From: Gemmiger sp. An120
GTDB taxonomy: Bacteria > Bacillota > Clostridia > Oscillospirales > Ruminococcaceae
DNA length: 64,000 bases
Assembly: GCF_002160955.1 (NCBI RefSeq)
Contig: NZ_NFLN01000008.1
Coordinates: 1 to 64,000 of the forward strand
Direction of reading: 5' to 3'
Part shown: positions 26,318 through 33,878 of the stretch, in pieces
Position numbering within the stretch: position 1 is the first letter of the stretch
How the letters are laid out: the number at the start of each line of letters is the position of its first letter
The notes under the pieces: generated by a model
Database searches by the model: none
Told to the model about the DNA's origin: nothing
Seen by the model: only the letters and a program-made list of their open reading frames with translations
Position numbers and translations under genes: made by a program

Positions 26318-27175
26318 TCAGAAAATTCCCGGCACCGCCTGCGCCAGCCAGAAACCGGCGGCGCAGGAAACCACGTTGGCGGTCAGGGCATAGAAGGTGG
26401 TGCGCGAAGCGGACGCGCCGCACCGGCGGCCCAGCAGCGGCCGGTAGGCCACCGCCTCCAGGATGAACACCAGCACCTCCAGCGGCCAGAAGAAGATCAT
26501 GAACGCCAGGCCGCCCATCCAGTAGGCGATCATGTTCAGCCCCAGGTTCAGCAGGATCTGGGTGACCACGTTCACCGTCAGGATCGGCCGCAGGAACGGC
26601 TTCTTCGCAAAGCCGAAGGGCACCGCCACCACCAGTTCCAGGGCGATGGTGGCCAGGATGCGCACCAGCAGGCTTATCAGTTCCCAGGTGTAGTCATAGC
26701 TTTTCCGCAAAATCAGCTGTCCATTCGTCAGATCTGCCAGGTCTACTGTATAGTAGTTGTCAAAAGCATACCGGGAATAGACCCCGCTGGTAAGAAACTC
26801 GCCCGTATCCGGGAAGTACACCAGCAGTTTGTAGGTCACCGGCGGGTAGTAGGTCCAGGCCAGCGGCCGGGTCTCGCTGCAGAGCCAGGCGGTCTGCAGG
26901 AAATAGAAGCCGTCCGGGTCCTGGTAGGCGGCCATCGCCTGGCGTACCGGTTCATTTTCCTCCAGGTCGTTTCCCCAGCTGCGGCCCGGCTCGGCGGAGT
27001 AGGGCCCCGTGCCGGAGGCCTGGGACAGCAGGGTGGCATAGAACTCCCGCCCCCCGGCGCCGGTAAAGGTCACCCGCACCGAGGGCTTGGGCCCGATATC
27101 CGCAAAGGCGGCCAGGGGCAGCGCCAGCGCGAACACCAGCAGAACAACGAGCAGGGCGGTCAGTCTTTTTTTCAT
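26318..27175 (-). CDS. Membrane protein with signal peptide, unknown family
   Basis: 285 residues: a cleavable-looking signal peptide (cut near AAFADIGPK), an outside domain of ~140 residues, then four predicted membrane helices in the C-terminal half (WELISLLVRILATIALELVV, VVTQILLNLGLNMIAYWM, LAFMIFFWPLEVLVFILE and a last one). The mature N-terminus DIGPKPSVRVTF is, from memory, a recurrent feature of a clostridial membrane family without a known role. GGAGGG precedes the ATG, and the gene lies 16 bases after the PHP gene, so it is probably in the hydrogenase-regulator transcript. Confidence 0.7.
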   Translation of the reverse strand: MKKRLTALLVVLLVFALALPLAAFADIGPKPSVRVTFTGAGGREFYATLLSQASGTGPYSAEPGRSWGNDLEENEPVRQAMAAYQDPDGFYFLQTAWLCSETRPLAWTYYPPVTYKLLVYFPDTGEFLTSGVYSRYAFDNYYTVDLADLTNGQLILRKSYDYTWELISLLVRILATIALELVVAVPFGFAKKPFLRPILTVNVVTQILLNLGLNMIAYWMGGLAFMIFFWPLEVLVFILEAVAYRPLLGRRCGASASRTTFYALTANVVSCAAGFWLAQAVPGIF

Positions 27176-27191
27176 GGCAGATCCCTCCGTT

Positions 27192-27908
27192 TCATTCCGG
27201 CACGGGAAGCTGTTCCACCAGCGGCCAGAGCACGCTGTCCGGCCCCAGCCGGGGGAAATCCTCGGTCAGGGAGAGCAGCGCGTGGGCGTCGCTGCCGGTC
27301 AGGGTCTCCAGCCCCGGGGGCAGCAGGCCCGCCGCTTCCAGCCCGGCTTTTTTGGCCGGGATGTGCAGCTCGGCGGCGGCAAAGCCCCCGTCCTCCGGCC
27401 ACAGGCCCAGCGCGCTGAGCACGCTGTAGCTGTCGTTGTCCACATGGGCGGGCACCGGCACGCCGCCCAGCGCCCGGCAGGCGTCGGCCGCGGCGTACAG
27501 ATCCAGGTCCACCGCGCCGGTGAGCAGCTTGTCTACCTTATATACGATTCTGTCCTCCTCATCCATCACCCATTGTTCGCCCCAAATTTCCGGATCGTAG
27601 GGAAAATCCGGCAGATGGTCGTACAGCAGCCGCCCCATCTCCAGCGCCGCCTCCACCGTGGCAAAGTAGCACAGCAGATGCACCTCCTCGGCGGTGGTCA
27701 CCTCGATGCCGGGTAAAAGACGCAGCCCGTAGGCCCGGCAGCAGGCCGCCATGGCCGGCAGGTTCAGGGCGCTGTTGTGGTCGGTCAGGGCGATGAGTTC
27801 CGCGCCGTTCAGCGCGCACAGCCCCGCAATGGTGGAAGGCGCCATCTCCCGCTCCGCGCAGGGGGACAGGCAGGAGTGGATGTGCAGGTCGTATTTCAGC
27901 GGCCCCAT
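27192..27908 (-). CDS. PHP-domain phosphoesterase
   Basis: A metal-dependent phosphoesterase of 238 residues in the PHP family. Metal ligands are seen in YDLHIHSCLSPCA, ALTDHNSA, PGIEVTT, PVPAHVD and GSDAHA. From memory such a protein is regularly encoded next to [FeFe]-hydrogenase gene sets together with DRTGG proteins, but its substrate is unknown. The ATG at 27908 starts 1 base after the DRTGG gene's stop, so it is translationally coupled. No ligand residue appears to be missing. Confidence 0.88.
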   Translation of the reverse strand: MGPLKYDLHIHSCLSPCAEREMAPSTIAGLCALNGAELIALTDHNSALNLPAMAACCRAYGLRLLPGIEVTTAEEVHLLCYFATVEAALEMGRLLYDHLPDFPYDPEIWGEQWVMDEEDRIVYKVDKLLTGAVDLDLYAAADACRALGGVPVPAHVDNDSYSVLSALGLWPEDGGFAAAELHIPAKKAGLEAAGLLPPGLETLTGSDAHALLSLTEDFPRLGPDSVLWPLVEQLPVPE

Positions 27909-27909
27909 C

Positions 27910-28233
27910 TCACTCCATCTCCCGGGCAAAGGCCACGCAGGCCTCGTATTCCGGCAGATCGGTGGCAAATACGTTGATCCCCTCGGTGCGGGCCCGGGCC
28001 AGGGCATCCGGCATGAGGGTGGCCCCGTGGCAGAGCACGATGGCCGCCGCGTCCGCCAGGCTGGCCACCGCCACCGCGTTCAGGTTGCCCATCACGGTGA
28101 ACCAGACCTGCCCCTCGGTGCAGCGGCCCATGGCCCAGCTGAGCAGATCCCCGCAGAAGCCCCCGGTGATCTCCCGCTCCTCCGCGTCCACCAGGGGGGT
28201 GAAATCCAGTTCCCGCAGCAGTTCGGTGGTCAT
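27910..28233 (-). CDS. DRTGG-domain protein (first of two)
   Basis: 107 residues consisting of a single DRTGG domain: REITGGFCGDLLSWAMGR followed by VWFTVMGNLNAVAVASLADA. DRTGG domains also occur in phosphotransacetylase and CBS-domain proteins and are thought to sense or regulate. Here the gene sits between the sensory hydrogenase homologue (4-base overlap, ATGA) and PHP, so it is probably part of the same signalling complex. A second DRTGG protein, distantly similar, starts the operon at 30316. Confidence 0.85.
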   Translation of the reverse strand: MTTELLRELDFTPLVDAEEREITGGFCGDLLSWAMGRCTEGQVWFTVMGNLNAVAVASLADAAAIVLCHGATLMPDALARARTEGINVFATDLPEYEACVAFAREME

Positions 28234-29525
28234 GGCATTTTCTCCTCTCCGTTCAGATTCAGCGCCCGCAGCACCGCCTCCATCCGGCGGCGCATGAGCA
28301 CGGTACAGTCGTCCACGCTGGCCTGGCCCCGCACCACGTCCTCGGCCAGGGCCTCGCAGCTGGGCGCGCCGCAGCTGCCGCAATCCAGCCCGGGCAGGCT
28401 CTTTTGTATCTCCCGCAGCTGGTTGTACTTTTCAAACCGCTCGCTCCGGGTACCGGAAAGTTCCAGCACCGGGGCGTATTCCAGATCGGCGTCCCACAGC
28501 ATGGCGGGCGGGATGCTGGTGCTGGACAGATGGTTGCGGCTTACCGGCAGGTACCGGCGCAGCTTTTTCATCTTGGCCCGGGCGATGTAGGGGTTCTCCA
28601 CCTGCAGCACGCCCCCCACGCAGCCGCCCGCGCAGGCGTCCAGCTCCACAAATTCCAGTTCCCGGTATTTTTCGTCCTCCAGGTCTTCCAGCACCCGGAT
28701 CACGTTCTCGATGCCGTCGGCAGCCAGGTAGTCGTCCACCATCACCAGGCCGCTGCTCTCGCCGCCGCTTTCGCCCCAGCCCAGGCCGATGCGGCCGGTG
28801 TTGCTGGCGCCCTCCCGCACGGGGGCCTTTTTCAGCGCCGACAGCAGGGGCGGGTAGATCTCCTTGATGGCCACCGCCGCGTCCACCGCGCAGCGCTGCA
28901 CCCCGATGGGGCTGCGCACATAGCTGATCTTGGCCGGGCAGGGGGACAGGAAGATACAGCCGATCTTCTCCGGCGCAAGGCCGGTGGTCTCGGCGGCTTT
29001 TTTCTTGGCGATGCGGGCCGCCACCTCGATGGGCGGGGCCAGCGGCAGCACATGGTCGATCAGATCCGGGTACCGCACCCGGATCAGCCGCACCACCGCC
29101 GGGCAGGCGCTGCTGATGGCCGGCCGGGGCACCTGACCGGTCTGCAAAAGGCGGCGGGTGGCCTCGCTGACCAGCTCGGCCGCCCGGGCCACCTCAAACA
29201 CCTCGTCAAAGCCCAGCTCCAGCAGCGCGCTGACCACCTGATCCGGGTCCTCCAGATTGTTGAACTGGGCGTAGAAGCTGGGCGGCGGCAGGGCAATGGT
29301 GTATTCGTAGTTGTGCAGCACCTCCAGCGGGTCGGCGCTGGCGGTCTTGGCGTGATGGGGGCAGATGCGGATGCACTCGGCGCAGTCGATGCAGCGCAGC
29401 GGATTGATCACCGCCTTGCCCTCCCGCACCCGGATGGCCTGGGTGGGGCAGCGCTTGATGCAGTTGATGCAGCCCATACATTTGTCCCGGTCCAGGGTGA
29501 CCGAGTGGATAAATTCGTTGTTCAT
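28230..29525 (-). CDS. Sensory-type [FeFe]-hydrogenase homologue
   Basis: 431 residues. Two [4Fe-4S] ferredoxin clusters (Cys16/19/22/26 and Cys45/48/51/55) precede a hydrogenase H-cluster domain, and a C-terminal extra [4Fe-4S] site has CGSCGAPSC (Cys382/385/390) plus Cys407. H-cluster cysteines are present (Cys141, Cys196, Cys298, Cys302), but the motifs are altered: SSACP replaces TSCCP, so the proton-relay Cys is Ala140; SPC replaces MPC; and ELDAC replaces ExMAC. This pattern matches my memory of the sensory HydS/HfsB-like group, which reacts slowly with H2. It lacks the small-subunit-like tail and is likely a H2 or redox sensor for the adjacent hydrogenase. Confidence 0.88.
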   Translation of the reverse strand: MNNEFIHSVTLDRDKCMGCINCIKRCPTQAIRVREGKAVINPLRCIDCAECIRICPHHAKTASADPLEVLHNYEYTIALPPPSFYAQFNNLEDPDQVVSALLELGFDEVFEVARAAELVSEATRRLLQTGQVPRPAISSACPAVVRLIRVRYPDLIDHVLPLAPPIEVAARIAKKKAAETTGLAPEKIGCIFLSPCPAKISYVRSPIGVQRCAVDAAVAIKEIYPPLLSALKKAPVREGASNTGRIGLGWGESGGESSGLVMVDDYLAADGIENVIRVLEDLEDEKYRELEFVELDACAGGCVGGVLQVENPYIARAKMKKLRRYLPVSRNHLSSTSIPPAMLWDADLEYAPVLELSGTRSERFEKYNQLREIQKSLPGLDCGSCGAPSCEALAEDVVRGQASVDDCTVLMRRRMEAVLRALNLNGEEKMP

Positions 29526-29544
29526 GGCTCACCTGTGCGGCCGG

Positions 29545-29970
29545 TCATGCCAGGTCCACCTCCATGCGGATGGTGGTGCCCACCCCCACGGTGGACTGGA
29601 TGTCGAACCGGTCGGAATATTTTTTCATGTTGGGCAGGCCCATCCCCGCCCCGAATCCCAGGCTGCGCACCTCGTCCGGCGCGGTGCTCCAGCCCTCGCT
29701 CATGGCCAGGGCGATATCCGGGATGCCGGGCCCGTGATCCTCCAGCAGCATCACGATGGTATCCGGCGTGAGGGTCACGGTGATCTCGCCGCCGCCCGCG
29801 TGGATGGCCAGGTTGATCTCCCCCTCGTACAGGGCGATGGCGGCCTTGCGCACCGCCTCCCGGTCCACCCCCATCCGTTTCAGGTTGCGCTTGACGTCGG
29901 CGGAGGCTTCCCCGGCCCGGGTAAAGTCATCCCCGGGCACGGTGTAGCGCAGGGTAATGGCCTCAGACAT
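29545..29970 (-). CDS. Histidine-kinase-like ATPase (anti-sigma-factor type)
   Basis: 141 residues made only of the GHKL ATPase domain, with the N box EGEINLAIHAGG, the G1 box EDHGPGIPD and the G2 box GFGAGMGLPNM. Such stand-alone domains are serine kinases of the RsbW/SpoIIAB type or act as ATP-binding partners. Within hydrogenase-linked sets it would pass on the signal of the sensory homologue downstream; that is inference. The ATG at 29970 overlaps the first DRTGG gene by 8 bases. Confidence 0.85.
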   Translation of the reverse strand: MSEAITLRYTVPGDDFTRAGEASADVKRNLKRMGVDREAVRKAAIALYEGEINLAIHAGGGEITVTLTPDTIVMLLEDHGPGIPDIALAMSEGWSTAPDEVRSLGFGAGMGLPNMKKYSDRFDIQSTVGVGTTIRMEVDLA

Positions 29971-30316
29971 GGCTCGTACCTCCCCGCAGCCCTTTTTCGT
30001 ACAGCAGCCCGCAGGCCGAGAACATGGTCTTTTCGGTGGTCAGCACCGCAATGTCCCGGGCGGCGGCCAGTTCCAGGATGCCCTCCCCGGGCACCTTGCC
30101 CCGCACAAACACGATGCACACCATATCCATCATGTCGGCGGTGCGCACCACCTGCGGGTTGTTCAGGCCGGTCAGCAGCACGCCCTGGTCCTTTACATAG
30201 GCCAGCACGTCGCTCATCATATCGCTGCCGCAGGCGGCGTGCACGTCCACCTCCAGATCGGCGTCGGGGGTCAGAAGACGCGCGCCCAGCGCGTCCAGGA
30301 TCTCGCGTATCTTCAT
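29963..30316 (-). CDS. DRTGG-domain protein (second), first gene of the operon
   Basis: 117 residues forming one DRTGG domain (MKIREILDALGARLL, then VHAACGSDMMSDVLAYVK and GLNNPQVVRTADMMDMVCIV). The domain-naming motif is degenerate, HAACGSD being in its place. It leads the minus-strand operon, with AAGGAG before the ATG at 30316. Together with the ATPase it forms a conserved pair seen upstream of hydrogenase genes in other clostridia (from memory). Confidence 0.8.
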   Translation of the reverse strand: MKIREILDALGARLLTPDADLEVDVHAACGSDMMSDVLAYVKDQGVLLTGLNNPQVVRTADMMDMVCIVFVRGKVPGEGILELAAARDIAVLTTEKTMFSACGLLYEKGLRGGTSHV

Positions 30317-30376
30317 GGCAGGCTCGCTCCTTTTTGCGGGCGGCGGGGAATGCCGCGGCGCCCTTTGTGTATCTTT

Positions 30377-30405
30377 ATCATACCGAAAACCCGCCCTCTG
30401 TGCAA
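30377..30405 (-). promoter_or_regulatory. Promoter of the hydrogenase-regulator operon
   Basis: On the minus strand there is TTGCAC (30400-30405), a 17-base spacer and TATGAT (30377-30382). The predicted start is some 50 bases upstream of the DRTGG gene. Confidence 0.65.
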
Positions 30406-30513
30406 GACCGGCGCCGGCAAAAGCACTGTGCAATTTTGATAAAATACTCCTAACGAACTGAAAAAAATTACGCTTTGTTTGGCAAATCAGATATAGTCAA
30501 CAAATGGGCGATA

Positions 30514-30522
30514 TGCTATAAT
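30514..30522 (+). promoter_or_regulatory. Extended -10 promoter of the NAD-linked hydrogenase operon
   Basis: TGCTATAAT at 30514-30522 is a perfect extended -10 element. The -35 zone (around 30494) is weak (TAGTCA). The ~85-base leader holds an inverted repeat GCGGGCGGC...GCCGCCCGC with a long A-rich loop. I found no convincing Rex-type operator in the divergent region 30317-30611. Confidence 0.6.
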
Positions 30523-30611
30523 TGATATAACTTGGCACATGGTGCGGGCGGCTTCGTTAAAAAAATGCCATCCGCCGCCCGCGTTTGTGAGTAACTATGG
30601 GAGGATACAAT

Positions 30612-31100
30612 ATGAGGCGTTTTTCCTCGGTGCCCTTCAACGGCACAAAGGAGCAGGAACAGCAGCTTACCAGCTGGCTGGAACAGCACAAGGACATGCC
30701 CGGCGCGGCCATGCCCGCCTTGCAGAAAGCCCAGGAAATTTACGGCTATCTGCCCATCGAGGTGCAGCGGATGGTAGCCGAGGGGCTGGGCAAGCCCCTG
30801 GCGGAGATCTACGGCATCAGTACATTCTATTCCCAGTTCAGCCTGTGCCCCAAGGGGGCGTACAAGATCAGCGTCTGCCTGGGCACCGCCTGCTACGTAA
30901 AGGGCAGCGGCAAGATCTATGAAAAGCTGCAGGAGATGCTGAACATCACCGGCGGCGAATGCACCGCCGACGGCAAGTTCAGCCTGGACGCCTGCCGCTG
31001 CATCGGCGCCTGCGGCCTGGCCCCGGTCATGACCATCAACGACGACGTGTACGGCCGGCTGACCGGCGACGAACTGGAAGAGATTCTGTCTCGCTACTGA
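30612..31100 (+). CDS. hydC: NAD-linked [FeFe]-hydrogenase, NuoE-like subunit
   Basis: 162 residues of the thioredoxin-like [2Fe-2S] family. The four ligands are in SVCLGTACYVKGS and DACRCIGACGLAP, the CX4C...CX3C pattern of NuoE. The N-terminal helical region ends in YGISTFYSQFS, a family hallmark. GGGAGGATACAAT precedes the ATG at 30612, which is preferred to the one 15 bases upstream. It would carry electrons between HydB and HydA in a cytosolic HydABC-type complex. Confidence 0.93.
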   Translation: MRRFSSVPFNGTKEQEQQLTSWLEQHKDMPGAAMPALQKAQEIYGYLPIEVQRMVAEGLGKPLAEIYGISTFYSQFSLCPKGAYKISVCLGTACYVKGSGKIYEKLQEMLNITGGECTADGKFSLDACRCIGACGLAPVMTINDDVYGRLTGDELEEILSRY

Positions 31101-31115
31101 TACGGAGGGCGCCGT

Positions 31116-31679
31116 ATGCAGGAACTTTCGATGAACGTGCTGGACATCGCCCAGAACTCGGTGGCAGCGGGCGCGCCGCTGACCCGGATCACCCTGGAGA
31201 TCGACCATGCCGCCGGCTGGCAGACCCTGACGGTGGCGGACAACGGCAAGGGCATGAGCCCCGAGCTGGCCGCCCGGGTGACCGACCCGTTCTGCACCAG
31301 CCGCAAAAGCCGCAAGGTGGGGCTGGGGCTGCCGTTTCTGAAGATGGCGGCCGAGATGACCGGCGGGGAGATGACCCTGGAAAGCCAGGAGGGGGTGGGC
31401 ACCACCGTGACCGCCCGGTTCCGCCTGGGGCACATTGACCTGATGCCTTTGGGGGACATGGCCGCCACCATCGCCGGGCTGATGCAGTGCAATCCGGACA
31501 AGGATTTCGTCTACACCCTGCGGGTGGACGGCGAGGCGTTCACGGCAGACAGCCGGGAGATGAAACAGATCCTGGGCGGGGAAGTAAGCCTGGCCGAGCC
31601 CTCGGTGGCGTTGTTCATCCGCCAGTTCATCGAAGAAAACAGCGCCCCACTACTAGATAAAGGAGAGGAAGCCCTATGA
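31116..31679 (+). CDS. Histidine-kinase-like ATPase in the hydrogenase operon
   Basis: 187 residues. The N-terminal ~105 residues form a GHKL ATPase domain: N box LDIAQNSVAAGA, G1 box VADNGKGM and G2 box KVGLGLPFLKMA. The remaining ~80 residues are an uncharacterised tail. No His-phosphoacceptor domain is present. A similar ATPase gene lies between the NuoE-like and NuoF-like genes of other clostridial and acetogen hydrogenase operons (from memory); its function is not known. The stop overlaps the next start by 4 bases. Confidence 0.85.
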   Translation: MQELSMNVLDIAQNSVAAGAPLTRITLEIDHAAGWQTLTVADNGKGMSPELAARVTDPFCTSRKSRKVGLGLPFLKMAAEMTGGEMTLESQEGVGTTVTARFRLGHIDLMPLGDMAATIAGLMQCNPDKDFVYTLRVDGEAFTADSREMKQILGGEVSLAEPSVALFIRQFIEENSAPLLDKGEEAL

Positions 31680-32044
31680 AGAGTTTGCAGGAACTGGCCG
31701 CCATCCGCGATAAGATGCGGCAAACCGTGAGCACCCGGGAAGCCGCCCACGACGCCGTGCGCGTGGTGGTGGGCATGGCCACCTGCGGCATTGCCGCGGG
31801 CGCGCGCCCGGTGCTGAACGCTTTTACCGAAGAAGTAGCCGCCGCCGGGCTGACCGACGTGCTGGTGACCCAGACCGGCTGCATCGGCATCTGCCAGTAT
31901 GAGCCGGTGGTGGAGGTGTACATGCCCGGTCAGGCCAAGACCACCTATGTAAAGATGACCCCGGACAAGGTCAAGCGGGTCGTGCAGCAGCACCTGAAGG
32001 GCGGCAACCCGGTGGCGGAATACACCATCGGCGCGGCCCGCTGA
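31676..32044 (+). CDS. Thioredoxin-like [2Fe-2S] ferredoxin
   Basis: 122 residues. Two Cys pairs are visible but spread: a single Cys in VVGMATCGIAAGARP (CX4 to Ala rather than Cys) and QTGCIGICQYEP. The first pair therefore lacks one cysteine of the usual CX4C, so cluster binding would need another ligand or is lost. It resembles the N-terminal domain of HydB (NuoF), in front of which it lies. It is the fourth small gene of the hydrogenase operon and is coupled to the ATPase by ATGA. Confidence 0.8.
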   Translation: MKSLQELAAIRDKMRQTVSTREAAHDAVRVVVGMATCGIAAGARPVLNAFTEEVAAAGLTDVLVTQTGCIGICQYEPVVEVYMPGQAKTTYVKMTPDKVKRVVQQHLKGGNPVAEYTIGAAR

Positions 32045-32069
32045 GGGACTAAAGGGGGAAGATAGCACT

Positions 32070-33860
32070 ATGTACAGAAGTCATGTAATGGTCTGCGGCG
32101 GCACCGGCTGCACCTCTTCGGGCAGCGACAAGATCGCCGAGGCGTTTGAGAACCAGATCCGCACCGACGGGCTGGACCAGGAGGTGCGGGTGATCCGCAC
32201 CGGCTGCTTCGGCCTGTGCGCCCTGGGCCCCATCGTGGTCATCTATCCGGAGGGCAGCTTCTACAGCCGCGTGAAGGAAGAGGACGTGGCCGAGATCGTG
32301 AACGAGCACCTGCTCAAGGGCCGTCCGGTCACCCGGCTGCTCTACGACGAAACGGTGGAGAACGGCCAGGTCAAGAGCCTGGACGACACCGCCTTCTACC
32401 GCAAGCAAAAGCGGGTGGCGCTGCGCAACTGCGGCGTGATCAACCCGGAGAACATCGAGGAATACATCGCCTTTGACGGCTACGCCGCTTTGGGCAAGGT
32501 GCTGACCGAGATGACCCCCGACGAGGTCATCCAGTGCATCCTGGACAGCGGCCTGCGCGGCCGCGGCGGCGGCGGTTTCCCCACCGGCCTGAAGTGGAAG
32601 TTCGCTTCCGGAAACCGGGGCCAGGTGAAGAAGTACGTCTGCTGCAACGCCGACGAGGGCGACCCGGGCGCGTTCATGGACCGCAGCGTGCTGGAGGGCG
32701 ACCCCCACAGCGTGATCGAGGCCATGGCCATCGCTGCCTACGCCATCGGCGCAGACCAGGGCTACGTGTATGTGCGCGCGGAGTATCCCATCGCGGTGCA
32801 CCGGCTGCAGGTGGCCATCGACCAGGCCCGTGAGTACGGCCTGCTGGGCAAGAACATCTTCGACACCGGCTTCAACTTTGACCTGGAGATCAAGCTGGGC
32901 GCGGGCGCCTTCGTCTGCGGCGAGGAAACCGCCCTGATGACCAGCATCGAGGGCAACCGGGGCGAGCCGCGGCCCCGTCCGCCTTTCCCGGCGGTGAAGG
33001 GCCTGTTCGGCAAGCCCACCATCCTGAACAACGTGGAAACCTACGCCAACATCCCGCAGATCATCCTGAAGGGCGCGGACTGGTTTGCCTCCATGGGCAC
33101 CGAAAAGAGCAAGGGCACCAAGGTGTTCGCGCTGGGCGGCAAGATCAAGAACACCGGCCTGGTGGAAGTGCCCATGGGCACCACCCTGCGGGAGATCATC
33201 GAGGAGATCGGCGGCGGCATCCCGAACGGCAAGAAGTTCAAGGCGGCCCAGACCGGCGGCCCCTCCGGCGGCTGCATCCCGGCCAGCCTGATCGATACCC
33301 CCATCGACTATGACAACCTGGTGGCCATCGGCAGCATGATGGGTTCCGGCGGCCTGATCGTCATGGACGAGGACACCTGTATGGTGGACATCGCCAAGTT
33401 CTTCCTGGAGTTCACCGTGGACGAGAGCTGCGGCAAGTGCACCCCCTGCCGTGTGGGCACCAAGCGCCTGCTGGAGCTGCTGAACAAGATCACCGACGGC
33501 AAGGGCACCATGGAGGACCTGGCCCGCATCGAGGAGCTGGCGGACTTCATCAAGTCCAACAGCCTGTGCGGCCTGGGCCAGACCGCCCCGAACCCGGTGC
33601 TCAGCACCCTGCGGTATTTCCGTGACGAGTACATCGAGCATATCCAGCACAAGCGCTGCCCCGCCGGGGTCTGCAAGGCTCTGCTCAGCTACAAGATCGA
33701 TCCCACCAAGTGCCGCGGCTGTACCCTGTGCGCCCGCACCTGCCCGGCCGGCGCCATCAGCGGCAGCGTGAAGAATCCCCACTCCATCGACGTGCTCAAG
33801 TGCGTCAAGTGCGGCGCCTGTATCGAGAAGTGCAAGTTCGGCGCCATCAGCAAGGGCTAA
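32070..33860 (+). CDS. hydB: NAD-linked [FeFe]-hydrogenase, NuoF-like subunit
   Basis: 596 residues. Order: an N-terminal thioredoxin-like [2Fe-2S] domain (MVCGGTGCTSSGS, RTGCFGLC); FMN/NADH-binding NuoF core (GLRGRGGGGFPTGLKW; GAGAFVCGEETAL); the [4Fe-4S] site ESCGKCTPCR; and a C-terminal two-cluster ferredoxin (CRGCTLCARTCP, CVKCGACIEKC). This is the domain set of HydB from electron-bifurcating HydABC enzymes, which couple NADH and ferredoxin oxidation to H2 formation. Bifurcation is inferred from architecture only. Confidence 0.95.
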   Translation: MYRSHVMVCGGTGCTSSGSDKIAEAFENQIRTDGLDQEVRVIRTGCFGLCALGPIVVIYPEGSFYSRVKEEDVAEIVNEHLLKGRPVTRLLYDETVENGQVKSLDDTAFYRKQKRVALRNCGVINPENIEEYIAFDGYAALGKVLTEMTPDEVIQCILDSGLRGRGGGGFPTGLKWKFASGNRGQVKKYVCCNADEGDPGAFMDRSVLEGDPHSVIEAMAIAAYAIGADQGYVYVRAEYPIAVHRLQVAIDQAREYGLLGKNIFDTGFNFDLEIKLGAGAFVCGEETALMTSIEGNRGEPRPRPPFPAVKGLFGKPTILNNVETYANIPQIILKGADWFASMGTEKSKGTKVFALGGKIKNTGLVEVPMGTTLREIIEEIGGGIPNGKKFKAAQTGGPSGGCIPASLIDTPIDYDNLVAIGSMMGSGGLIVMDEDTCMVDIAKFFLEFTVDESCGKCTPCRVGTKRLLELLNKITDGKGTMEDLARIEELADFIKSNSLCGLGQTAPNPVLSTLRYFRDEYIEHIQHKRCPAGVCKALLSYKIDPTKCRGCTLCARTCPAGAISGSVKNPHSIDVLKCVKCGACIEKCKFGAISKG

Positions 33861-33878
33861 AGGAGGAAGGGACGAACA

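Noticed and set aside
30317-30611. Rex-type redox operator in the divergent hydrogenase region
   Set aside because: No TTGTTAA-N4-TTAACAA-like palindrome is present; isolated GTTAA half-sites are expected in AT-rich promoter DNA.
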